Shown piece by piece: positions 8,618 through 17,321 of a DNA stretch of 64,000 bases; position 1 is the stretch's first letter, and the number at the start of each line of letters is the position of its first letter. The notes beneath the pieces were generated by a model that saw nothing but the letters and a program-made list of their open reading frames with translations, was not told the DNA's origin and ran no database searches. Source of the stretch: Nostoc paludosum FACHB-159 (lineage in GTDB: Bacteria; Cyanobacteriota; Cyanobacteriia; Cyanobacteriales; Nostocaceae); contig NZ_JACJTU010000024.1 of assembly GCF_014698835.1 (NCBI RefSeq), positions 62,001 through 126,000 on the forward strand, in the 5' to 3' direction. The translations under genes and the position numbers were made by a program.

Positions 8618-9889
8618 ATGGATAAACGGTTTTTTAGCATTTTTGGGCTAACAGAAGAACAAGCGATCGCCATTATCGATACACCTTTAGAACAACTTGA
8701 AGACGCTTCTGATAAATACATTGCTGTTTCGCATTTGATTAATTTCCCCACAGAACAATCCATCGCAGCTTTGGTACGGGCGATTGAAACCAGTAATCCG
8801 GCTGAGTTAGACCACCGCATTGTCCGACGTAAGGCTGTAGAAAGTCTGGGACGATTACAAGCTGAATCAGCTTTACCTGTGATTCGCCAGTGTCTGAAGG
8901 ACGATGATATTTATACTGTGGAAAATACTGTATGGGCAATTGGCGAAATTGGGACTAAAGACCCGGAAATTCTAGAAGAAGTAGCACAATTACTGGATAA
9001 ACCAGGTCAAATTTATCGAGTAATTATTCATACTCTAGCTCGTGCTAATTATCAACCATCTTTGGAGCGTATCCGTAAACTTACTGAAGTAGAGGACGAA
9101 CCTACCCGTAGTGCAGCGATCGCTACAGTTTGTCGTTTTACGGGTGACTATTCCCAAATAACTGAAGTTATGGCATTGTTGCAGAGTCCCAATGTCAATG
9201 CACGACGCAGTTGTATTCAAGATTTAATTGATTCGCGCTATTACAAAGCTATTCCAGAAATCGCTCGTTGTCCTGTCTCTTTGGTGTTCCGATTGCGAGG
9301 ATTGCGAATGCTTTTAGATGCAGGTGTTCCATCGGGTGAAATTACTTTTGCAGAGGTTAAACCTTACTTAGAACAAGTATTGTACGATCATCCGAAAGAC
9401 ATTGATTTAGTACATGAATATGATGTTACGCCTGTATTGAATTTTGTCATTGAAGAACTTTATCAAACTGATTTTGGACGTTGTTATTTAGCAACAAAAA
9501 CTTTATTAGATATCTATCACCAAGAAGCACCAGTAGCACTTTTAGCGACCTATGCAGATAAAGCATATAACGATTATGGCGCTCATTATCATGTGATGAA
9601 ACTATTGGGTTGGCTAAAATATGTTCCTGGTTACGATTTGCTAGTAGAAAATTTGCACAATCGCGAACCGCAATTTCAAAAATCTCGTGCTGCATGTGCG
9701 ATCGCTCTTGGCGAATTGGGTAACCCAAAAGCAATTCCTGAACTCAAAATTTGCCTAAATTCACAAATTTGGGATTTGAAATATGGTTGTTTATTGGCCC
9801 TAGACCGCTTAGGAGATTCCTCTGGTCGGGAAATTGCTGCTCAGGATAGTGACTGGTTAATTAGAGCTAAAGCAGAGAGCAATAATTAG
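8618..9889 (+). CDS. HEAT-repeat protein related to CpeY-type phycobilin lyases
   Basis: 423 residues built of HEAT-like repeats (IVRRKAVESLGRLQAESALP, TVENTVWAIGEIGTKDPEIL, SRAACAIALGELGNPKAIPE). The start MDKRFFSIFGLTEEQAIAII followed by LINFPTEQSIAALVRAIE resembles CpeY, the E/F-clan lyase that attaches phycoerythrobilin to the phycoerythrin alpha subunit. No phycobiliprotein or other lyase gene is nearby, so the substrate is uncertain; it could also be a phycobilisome-handling relative. ATG start. It converges with the FHA gene across a hairpin. Confidence 0.8.
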   Translation: MDKRFFSIFGLTEEQAIAIIDTPLEQLEDASDKYIAVSHLINFPTEQSIAALVRAIETSNPAELDHRIVRRKAVESLGRLQAESALPVIRQCLKDDDIYTVENTVWAIGEIGTKDPEILEEVAQLLDKPGQIYRVIIHTLARANYQPSLERIRKLTEVEDEPTRSAAIATVCRFTGDYSQITEVMALLQSPNVNARRSCIQDLIDSRYYKAIPEIARCPVSLVFRLRGLRMLLDAGVPSGEITFAEVKPYLEQVLYDHPKDIDLVHEYDVTPVLNFVIEELYQTDFGRCYLATKTLLDIYHQEAPVALLATYADKAYNDYGAHYHVMKLLGWLKYVPGYDLLVENLHNREPQFQKSRAACAIALGELGNPKAIPELKICLNSQIWDLKYGCLLALDRLGDSSGREIAAQDSDWLIRAKAESNN

Positions 9890-9902
9890 TTAAGAATCAT
9901 TC

Positions 9903-9946
9903 AATTTTGGATTTTAGATTTGAGGATAAATCCAAAATCCAAAATT
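9903..9946. terminator. Two-way terminator-like hairpin
   Basis: AATTTTGGATTTTAGATTT pairs with AAATCCAAAATCCAAAATT across a 6-base loop, with one mismatch. It sits between the convergent HEAT and FHA genes and is built of CCAAAAT repeat units. Confidence 0.7.
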
Positions 9947-9955
9947 ATTGATGGT

Positions 9956-10762
9956 TTATTTTTTAATTAAATTCTGGAGCGATCCTAAATCATAATTCAA
10001 TATTTTTCCAGTATTTAATAGTTGATATCCGGCGAATAACAAAGCAGAAGCTACTACAATAGTTAAAAAGTTAGCTGAGACAAATACATTGCCAGTCAAA
10101 GCGATCGCTACAATTCCTAGTGCTAGTAAAATCCATCCTAAGTTAGGATCTATCCGCTGCTGACAAAGGATAAAAATACCAGAGATGCATAGCAACAAAC
10201 CAGGAATTCCAAAAAATATACCAACTCGAATATTGGCAATTAAAATTATGATACCTGCAATCATCAAAGCAAAACCTACAGATTTTGTTGCCCGATTCAC
10301 TGGAGTTTGTCTGCTGAGAGGATCGATTTGAGTTGCTATTTCTGTGGAGTTTAAAGCAGTAAAAATATTTTGTTGATGTTGTATTTTATTCTGAAATATA
10401 AATGTTACTTTTTCTCCCTGTCCCAGATCAATTTTATCTCCTAAATTAATTTGATAAGGTTTTTTAGGTTCTAACCTAATATTATTCACAAATGTTCCAT
10501 TAGAGCTTCCCAAATCTTCGATAAAGTAATTATTATCATGTATCTGAATTTTTGCATGAATCCGAGAAACTACATTAGCATCTGGTAAATGAGAAATATT
10601 AATATTTGGCTTAATTTGGTCATTGGGCTTACCGATATGAAACACTGCACAATTTGATGGTAACTCAAAAGCAGTGTTGGTTTGAACATGAAACAATTCT
10701 AAACTTAGCCCTATGGTGTTTGATGTATTAAAGTTTTGCATCGCTTGTTTTTTAAGAAGCAA
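9956..10762 (-). CDS. FHA-domain membrane protein
   Basis: 268 residues. An FHA domain, which binds phosphothreonine peptides, spans about 10-115: VVSRIHAKI and IEDLGSSNGTFVNNIRLEPK are its signatures (SRIHA and SSNGTFVN). From about 155 there are three to four hydrophobic segments (VGFALMIAGIIILIANIRVG, FGIPGLLLCISGIFIL, WILLALGIVAIALTG, ANFLTIVVASALLFAGYQLL), so the FHA part is probably anchored in a membrane. It follows the histidine kinase gene on the same strand by 34 bases and could be co-transcribed with it. The partner phosphoprotein is unknown. Confidence 0.85.
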   Translation of the reverse strand: MLLKKQAMQNFNTSNTIGLSLELFHVQTNTAFELPSNCAVFHIGKPNDQIKPNINISHLPDANVVSRIHAKIQIHDNNYFIEDLGSSNGTFVNNIRLEPKKPYQINLGDKIDLGQGEKVTFIFQNKIQHQQNIFTALNSTEIATQIDPLSRQTPVNRATKSVGFALMIAGIIILIANIRVGIFFGIPGLLLCISGIFILCQQRIDPNLGWILLALGIVAIALTGNVFVSANFLTIVVASALLFAGYQLLNTGKILNYDLGSLQNLIKK

Positions 10763-10796
10763 TTTCTCTAGTTTCTAAAATCTCAAATTGGCTCGG

Positions 10797-12572
10797 TTAA
10801 TAATTGCTCTGGACTATTGAACCTTGCCAATCAGTAGGCAATTTTAATTCATTAGAGTTTAGGGATTTTTGGTTTTGATTTAAAGGAATCTCAATCCAAA
10901 ACTCAGTTCCTTTGCCTAATTGTGAATCACATCGCAGTACTCCTGAGTGTTTTTGCACAATAATTTGATAGCTAATCGATAAGCCTAATCCTGTTCCTTG
11001 GCCTACAGGTTTAGTCGTGAAAAACGGATCGAACAGTTTTTGCTTAACTTCTTGGGTCATACCTGGCCCGTTATCTGCGATTTTTACTACTACTCGGTTA
11101 TTATCAATAATTTTAGTATTAATTATAATCTGGCTAGGATTGTTCTCAATCTCTTGCTGCGAACGTTGAGCATTCCACATATCCAGAGCATCGATCGCAT
11201 TATTAATCACGTTCATAAATACCTGATTTAATTGCCCTGCATAACACTCTACCAGAGGCAATTTACCATATTCCTTGATAATTTCAATTTTGGGATGTTC
11301 TGGCTTAGCTTTGAAGCGATTCTGTAAAATCAGCAGTGTACTTTCAATTCCTTCGTGAATATCAACTTCTTTCATATCTGCTTCATCCAGATGAGAGAAG
11401 GTGCGTAAAGACAAGACAATCTGCTCAATTCGCTGCGATCCCATTTTCATTGAACTCAAGATTTTGGGCAGATCTTCTACTACAAATTCTAAATCAATAT
11501 CATCAATTTTTTCTTGAATTTTCTCTCTATCATTGGGAAATTCTTCTTGATAAAGCTGTACTAATTCTAGCAGATGTTTTGTATATTCGCTAACGTAAAT
11601 AATATTACCAGAAATAAAATTAACAGGGTTATTAATTTCGTGTGCTACTCCTGCCACAAGTTGTCCGAGACTAGACATTTTTTCAGTTTGAATCAGTTGA
11701 GCTTGGGTGCTTTGGAGTTCTTGTAAAGCTTTTTGGAGTTCTAACTGTGCCTGTTTGCGTTCAGAAATTTCCAATTCCAGGCGTTGGTTCATCTGGGTTA
11801 ATTCAGTGTTTTTCATCAAAGTTTCACGAGACTCGGCCAGCTTCATTGCCATATGGTTAAATGCATCGGCAAGATCTTCTACTTCATCTTTTGTGTGAAT
11901 ATCTAGACGGTAATCTAAGTTCCCGGCTGCAATTTCTGAAGTTCCAGTTTGCAAATTCTGTAACGATTTAACTATTGGACGCCAAATCAACATAAATTTG
12001 CTAACAAATAAAATTATAATGACTTGCACAACTGCAAAGGAAATAATTCTCTGCACTTGATATAAGTTTTCTAGTTGTTCTTCAATTACAATACTCTGCT
12101 GATTGGCGCGTTCAATCAGCTTAGCCAAAAACAACTCAATATCTCTGTCAAAAGAATTAATAGCTCTAAAATACTGCTCAGAATCTGCTACAGAAATGTC
12201 GCTAAGATTGCGGTGAGTTACTTGATTTGCCAATTGACTAAGAAACTGGTGACGGCGGCGGATAATTGAGATTTCCTTAGCATTTGGCATCAATTTTTCT
12301 AACTTATTGAGAGAGTCGAGAAACCGGGTTGAAGAGTTAACCATTGCTGTATCTGGACTCTTAAGTAAAACAATATCCTTGAGTTCAATAATTTCAGATT
12401 TTAAAGCATTTTCGGCAGTCAGAGCAACTTTAATAGTTTCGGTAGTTCGATTAGTTTTCTCACGGATAGTCTGCTTAATTTGCTGGACAGCTACAGCATT
12501 GCCAACCAGAATTGCTACTATCAGTCCGACAGACACAGCGGAACCTGTAAAAAATTTGGTAGAGATTTTCAT
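10797..12572 (-). CDS. Membrane sensor histidine kinase (HAMP-HisKA-HATPase)
   Basis: 591 residues. Transmembrane segments are at about 9-29 and 176-198, enclosing an external sensor region of about 145 residues with no recognised fold. A HAMP linker (about 200-250) and a coiled coil (LEISERKQAQLELQKALQEL) follow. The phospho-acceptor is His311 in GVAHEINNP. The ATPase domain shows NAIDALD, IADNGPGM and GTGLGLSIS. Its start overlaps the stop of the upstream PhnD-like lipoprotein gene by four bases (ATGA), strongly suggesting that the lipoprotein is its ligand-binding partner. No response regulator is adjacent. Confidence 0.93.
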   Translation of the reverse strand: MKISTKFFTGSAVSVGLIVAILVGNAVAVQQIKQTIREKTNRTTETIKVALTAENALKSEIIELKDIVLLKSPDTAMVNSSTRFLDSLNKLEKLMPNAKEISIIRRRHQFLSQLANQVTHRNLSDISVADSEQYFRAINSFDRDIELFLAKLIERANQQSIVIEEQLENLYQVQRIISFAVVQVIIILFVSKFMLIWRPIVKSLQNLQTGTSEIAAGNLDYRLDIHTKDEVEDLADAFNHMAMKLAESRETLMKNTELTQMNQRLELEISERKQAQLELQKALQELQSTQAQLIQTEKMSSLGQLVAGVAHEINNPVNFISGNIIYVSEYTKHLLELVQLYQEEFPNDREKIQEKIDDIDLEFVVEDLPKILSSMKMGSQRIEQIVLSLRTFSHLDEADMKEVDIHEGIESTLLILQNRFKAKPEHPKIEIIKEYGKLPLVECYAGQLNQVFMNVINNAIDALDMWNAQRSQQEIENNPSQIIINTKIIDNNRVVVKIADNGPGMTQEVKQKLFDPFFTTKPVGQGTGLGLSISYQIIVQKHSGVLRCDSQLGKGTEFWIEIPLNQNQKSLNSNELKLPTDWQGSIVQSNY

Positions 12573-13633
12573 TTTGCCGGAACAGAAATTAAGTTGAGTT
12601 CTTTTCGGAGTTGCTCAATAGAAGCGTAATCTGAAGGGGTAACAAGAGTGTATCCGGATGACTCAATTCCTAGAATATCCTCAAGACCTTCTGGACTACT
12701 AATCAAAGCCTCCTTTAGTCGTTGAATTAACTCTGGTGGTAATTTTTTAGATACTACTATTGGAAAATTGAGTATAGGAGCAGATTGCCACAGGACTCTG
12801 GAGTTCTCAGGTGTTATTTTTCCAGTTTTTTGTTGCTTAAAATAAGAGGAAATATTAGTAGCTGCGGCATCAACAATACCATCTTCTAATGCAGTCAGAC
12901 TTTTGCTATGGCTACCAGTATAAATAACTTGGGCAAAGTCGCGTTTGTAATTAATTCCTAGTTTTTTAAAAGTAGCCAATGGCATTAAATAGCCAGAGGT
13001 TGATAATTTGTCTACAAAGGCAATGCGCTTACCTTTGAGGTCTTTTAAAGTATTGATGGGGCTGTCTTGCTTGACAATGATACACGCACGATACCAGGGT
13101 TCTCCTGTATGTTTATCGATCGCAGCAACCAAGGGTTCAATTTTAGCACCCCTGTCCACTGCTTCCAGATAGCTCAGAGGCCCCAAATAAGCCATATCTA
13201 GCTTATCTTGCACTAGCAAATCAGTAATTTGTTGATAACTTTTGCCAATTTGGAAGTTTAGGGAAATTGCGATCGTATTTTGTCTATTCTGAATTTCTTC
13301 TGTGTTTTGTTTTGTCTGTCTCCCTATTGTCTTTGATTGTGGCTCAATTTCAACCCCTCCCCCAACAGATTGCTCTAAGTATTCTTTGAGAGCTTTAATC
13401 ATCCGTTCTTGCTCTATTGGTTTTTCTGTGGGAACCACTCCAATTTTTAAATTGTATAAATTCTGCTTATAATTAATTGGAACCTTATCCGTAATAGAGT
13501 AATTATTTTTAGATACTATTCCACTACAACCTGTAGCCACTAGCGCCATGATTACTACTAAAATCAAAATTCTATTTTGACTGAATAAATAATATCTGGC
13601 AACGAGCCACAGCGCTAATAAGGACTTCTTCAT
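12569..13633 (-). CDS. PhnD-like periplasmic substrate-binding lipoprotein
   Basis: 354 residues from the preferred ATG at 13633 (MKKSLLALWLVARYYLF); a longer TTG start at 13705 would put 24 residues before the signal peptide and is less likely. Lipobox LVATGC places the lipid Cys near residue 35. The mature protein matches the PhnD/SsuA-type binding fold: LKIGVVPTEKPIEQERMIKA, MAYLGPLSYLEA, IKDLKGKRIAFVDKLSTSGY-like segment and ALEDGIVDAAATN. Such proteins bind phosphonate, phosphate or similar ligands. There is no ABC permease or ATPase; instead it overlaps a histidine kinase gene, so a sensing role is inferred. Confidence 0.88.
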   Translation of the reverse strand: MKKSLLALWLVARYYLFSQNRILILVVIMALVATGCSGIVSKNNYSITDKVPINYKQNLYNLKIGVVPTEKPIEQERMIKALKEYLEQSVGGGVEIEPQSKTIGRQTKQNTEEIQNRQNTIAISLNFQIGKSYQQITDLLVQDKLDMAYLGPLSYLEAVDRGAKIEPLVAAIDKHTGEPWYRACIIVKQDSPINTLKDLKGKRIAFVDKLSTSGYLMPLATFKKLGINYKRDFAQVIYTGSHSKSLTALEDGIVDAAATNISSYFKQQKTGKITPENSRVLWQSAPILNFPIVVSKKLPPELIQRLKEALISSPEGLEDILGIESSGYTLVTPSDYASIEQLRKELNLISVPAK

Positions 13634-13795
13634 AATTAAATTTAGGAGTGGTGACTGGGGAATAAGAGTAGGAAATAGAGACGCGATTAACTTTTTTCTG
13701 TACAAGTTAGGAGTTAGAAATTAATAGTTAAGAGTTATTATTTTTCCCTGTACCCTTAACTCCTCATTTCACTACTTTCTACTTGCCATTGTCTT

Positions 13796-16498
13796 TTAAA
13801 TTGGAATTTGAATCCAGAATTCTGTACCTTGTCCTTCTTCTGATATACACTTCAAAATTCCACCATGTTTTTCTACTACAATTTGGTAGCTAATTGACAG
13901 TCCTAGTCCTGTTCCTTTACCAACAGGTTTGGTTGTGAAAAAAGGATCGAATAAGCGAGTTGTCACTTCTTCTGGAATTCCACCTGCATTATCAATAATC
14001 CGAATCACAACAAAGTTCTTGTCGAAAATTTCTGTTTTAATTATAATCTGGGGTTTGTTTGTTGTTTTTGCCTTAATTTTTAACTCTTCTAATGCATCGA
14101 TCGCATTAGTCAAAATATTCATAAATACTTGATTCAACTGCCCCGGATAGCAATCAATCAAGGGCAAATCACCATATTCTTTGATGATAGATATATCGAG
14201 TCCAATTCCGTTATTTTTCCAGCGGTGATGCAAGATTAATAAAGTGTTGTCAATTCCTTCATGAATATCAACTTGCTTTTTCTCAGCTTCATCATGGCGA
14301 GAAAAATTTCGCAATCCTAAAACAATCTCACGGATACGAGTAGTACCCATTTCCATTGACGATAGGAGCTTGTAAAGGTCGCTAGTAATAAAATCCAAAT
14401 CAATTTTTTCAGCAAAATCCTCAATTTCTGTCTCAGGCGTAGGATAGTATTGCTGGTAGAGATGCAACAGAGTTAGTAATTCTTCAAAATATTCATGAGC
14501 ATAACTTAAATTGCCGTGAATAAAATTAACTGGATTGTTAATTTCATGGGCAACACCAGCTACTAACTGTCCCAAGCTGGACATTTTTTCATGTTGGATT
14601 AATTGAGATTGAGTTTGCTGCAACTGATACAAAGTTGTGGTAAGTTTTTCGGCTTGAGTTTGAGCAGCTAAAGTAGCAGAACGACTTTGAGTATAAAGTT
14701 GTGCGTGGTCTATGGCGATGGCTAGTTGGTCGCAAACAGCTTGCAACAGACTAATTTCACTATTACTCCAAATGCGATCGCCACTACAATGACTGCAAAC
14801 AATTGCCCCAATTTCTCCAGAATTACTCTTAACTGGTAGGACTAGTTGAGCTGTAATACCAAACTCAGTTAAAAGCTCTTGCATATCGTCATCAAGGTAT
14901 GATTTACGATTAATATCGTCAATACAAATTAACTCTTGAGAAAGAAGTATTTTGGTTAAAAAATTGCTTTTTTGCTGGGGAATACTACCTAACATTGTGG
15001 GTAAGTTAGGAGAGTTGGGGTTTCTTGCTTCAGAGGTAATAGTCAGGCTTGGTTCGGATGGCTGCGCTGAATAAGAAATAAAGTAACAACGGTCAATTTG
15101 TAATAAGCTGCGAATTTCATTAACAGCAGTTTCGAGGATAATATCTAAATCAAGGGAACTGCGGATTTGGCTAGCTAAACGCAGTAATAATGCTTCGCGG
15201 CGGCTGAGGAGTTCTTCTCTAGCCCAAATCCGGTCAATAGCTACAGCAATATTATTCGCAATCCAATTTAATAAATTATGAGTGGGTTCGCTAAACAATT
15301 GCTGACTAAATAAAGCTATGATGCCGATTAATTGCTGCTCTACTATTAAAGGATAGGCAGAAAAACGAAAAATAGAAAATGTAGAATTTAGTAATAATTC
15401 TGGATGATTAATTGTTAACTCTTGATTGAAAATGGCTTGATGGTTTTGCGTCATTAAGCCAACAATGTTGTTGGCTAAAACCATGTGATTGGGAAAATCT
15501 TCACTATTGTTCAAAGCACTACAGGTAGCCTCTGTGCAATGAACGCCAGCCTGTAGTTCTAGCTGGTTTGTCTGTCGCTCAAAAGTCCAGATAGAAACAA
15601 AGGCGAGCTTCAAGTATTGTGAAATCGTATTTGTACAGTTTTGCAGAATTTCTGCAAGTGTACCACTTTGAGATAATGCTAAGCTCACTTCTGCACTCAA
15701 AAGTGATAAACGCGATCGCTCCAATAAAGCTAACTCTGAAAGCTTGCGCTGTGTTATATCTGTACGAATTGATACATATTGATAGGGTTTACCATCGGAG
15801 TCTAACATTGGAGCGATCAGAGTATCCACCCAATAAAAAGTCCCATCTTTGGCTTTATTTTTGATTTCTCCCTTCCAAATTTGACCTTTGCTAATAGTCT
15901 TCCACAAATTTTCAAAGTATTCCTTTGTATGATGACCAGAATTAATAATTCGATGGTCTTGTCCTAAAAGTTCTTCTCTAGAATACTTAGAAACCTGACA
16001 AAATTGGTCATTAGCATAGGTAATTCTGCCCTTTTTATCAGTAATAGCTACTAATGAATGAGCATTTAAAGCAAATTTCAAAGCTTCTAATTCGTGAATA
16101 ATTTGTTGCCGCGCAATTTCATTCTCTTTATTTAGAGTAATATCACGAGCTACGGCATAAATTAATTTTTCTTCTATGAAACCTGTTGCATTCCATGATA
16201 ACCATTTATAGGAGCCATCCTGACAAAGATAGCGGTTTTCAAAATAAATCGCATCAATAGATTGTGTAATATTTTGAGCTGCTAGAATAGTTGATTCTTG
16301 GTCTTCAGGGTGAACAAATTCGATAAAGGGTTTAGCAAGTAATTCCTGTGTTGACCAACCTAGCGTTTTTGTCCATACTGGATTTAAATACATGAAATAA
16401 CCATCAAAACTAGCAATACACAGTAAATCTATAGAAAGTGAGAAAAATCGAGAATATTTTTCTTCCAATTGTTGCAACTCAGATTTAGCTAGTTTCAT
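13796..16498 (-). CDS. Soluble multi-sensor histidine kinase (PAS-PAS-GAF-GAF-HisKA-HATPase)
   Basis: 900 residues, no transmembrane segment. Two PAS domains with PAC tails (about 10-130 and 135-255; YLCQDGSYKWLSWNATG, DGTFYWVDTLIAPMLDSDGK) precede two GAF domains (about 265-425 and 430-600). The coiled linker leads to His651 in GVAHEINNP, and the ATPase shows NAIDALEEL, IDNAGGIPEE and GTGLGLSIS. The kinase core is closely similar to the neighbouring kinase at 10797-12572, suggesting duplication of the transmitter with new sensors. The signal is unknown; no chromophore-binding Cys signature is certain. Confidence 0.93.
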   Translation of the reverse strand: MKLAKSELQQLEEKYSRFFSLSIDLLCIASFDGYFMYLNPVWTKTLGWSTQELLAKPFIEFVHPEDQESTILAAQNITQSIDAIYFENRYLCQDGSYKWLSWNATGFIEEKLIYAVARDITLNKENEIARQQIIHELEALKFALNAHSLVAITDKKGRITYANDQFCQVSKYSREELLGQDHRIINSGHHTKEYFENLWKTISKGQIWKGEIKNKAKDGTFYWVDTLIAPMLDSDGKPYQYVSIRTDITQRKLSELALLERSRLSLLSAEVSLALSQSGTLAEILQNCTNTISQYLKLAFVSIWTFERQTNQLELQAGVHCTEATCSALNNSEDFPNHMVLANNIVGLMTQNHQAIFNQELTINHPELLLNSTFSIFRFSAYPLIVEQQLIGIIALFSQQLFSEPTHNLLNWIANNIAVAIDRIWAREELLSRREALLLRLASQIRSSLDLDIILETAVNEIRSLLQIDRCYFISYSAQPSEPSLTITSEARNPNSPNLPTMLGSIPQQKSNFLTKILLSQELICIDDINRKSYLDDDMQELLTEFGITAQLVLPVKSNSGEIGAIVCSHCSGDRIWSNSEISLLQAVCDQLAIAIDHAQLYTQSRSATLAAQTQAEKLTTTLYQLQQTQSQLIQHEKMSSLGQLVAGVAHEINNPVNFIHGNLSYAHEYFEELLTLLHLYQQYYPTPETEIEDFAEKIDLDFITSDLYKLLSSMEMGTTRIREIVLGLRNFSRHDEAEKKQVDIHEGIDNTLLILHHRWKNNGIGLDISIIKEYGDLPLIDCYPGQLNQVFMNILTNAIDALEELKIKAKTTNKPQIIIKTEIFDKNFVVIRIIDNAGGIPEEVTTRLFDPFFTTKPVGKGTGLGLSISYQIVVEKHGGILKCISEEGQGTEFWIQIPI

Positions 16499-17321
16499 CA
16501 GTTTTTAGGTATTAAAGTTATTTAATATTTGCCAAATAAGCCAATAGGTTTTTCGTAAATCGAATAATCATCCTTATAAGATATTGTCTAGCTAGAGGCT
16601 GCCTAACTTCTATTCTGATAAGGACTGTTTAATATACGAATAAATACGTAATTAGCTCGCAGAAGTGAAAAAATATAGCTTTTTTCTACTGAATAAACTA
16701 CCTTTCTGTTAACTCAATCTTCTGTTGAATATAGGTTTCCCTAAAAAACTATAAAGTAAACATTTGTATTTTATCTTTAAGATAAGAAGTGTTATTTTAC
16801 GTAAACTGAATTAAGAAAACGCCACAAAAAAATGCCAGGCCAATAATTTCAGGAGTTATACCAAATTCTCCAAAATCAAGCAACAGATGTAAATCAGGAA
16901 AGCCTTGCTGTATCTAAGTTTCTTAATTACCTAGCTTGCTTCCCGATGCAGTGGATATTCCCAATTGGTATGACGCTACAAACTTGCTGGCCGACAATTG
17001 AAAATGAGTGCGATGCAACCTAATTGCAATAATCGTACTAGTAGACTTGCTTGTGGGTTGTCTGCGATCGCTACTTCTAAAACATTATGAGGAAGGATAA
17101 GGTAGAGGCTGCCGACGCTCCTGTTTGTAGTAAATTCGATAATTATTCGATTTTTGGTAGAGAGAAGTCTATGCAATTTTTCAATCTACAGCGGAAATTG
17201 CACCCAAATTGTTCGGTTCTACGACTGTTACCTGTACGCAAATGCATATAACCTCTTAGGTAGTAGTGAAGTGTCTACCCTAGACGCTATTCGTCGCTCT
17301 TGAATTAAGGGGTGAAAACTT
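16499..17321. other. Long intergenic region between divergent kinase genes
   Basis: 823 bases with no supported gene. A 66-codon open frame on the minus strand (16976-17176) has no recognisable family. AT-rich at the left end (to about 16800) and more mixed afterwards, with one GCGATCGC at about 17065. It must hold the promoters of the PAS/GAF kinase and of the degenerate kinase at 17322. Confidence 0.4.

Noticed and set aside
13634-13705. TTG start of the PhnD-like lipoprotein
   Set aside because: It places 24 residues before the lipoprotein signal; the ATG at 13633 is preferred.
16976-17176. 66-codon minus-strand ORF
   Set aside because: No ribosome binding site, no family, and the coding bias does not stand out from the spacer.
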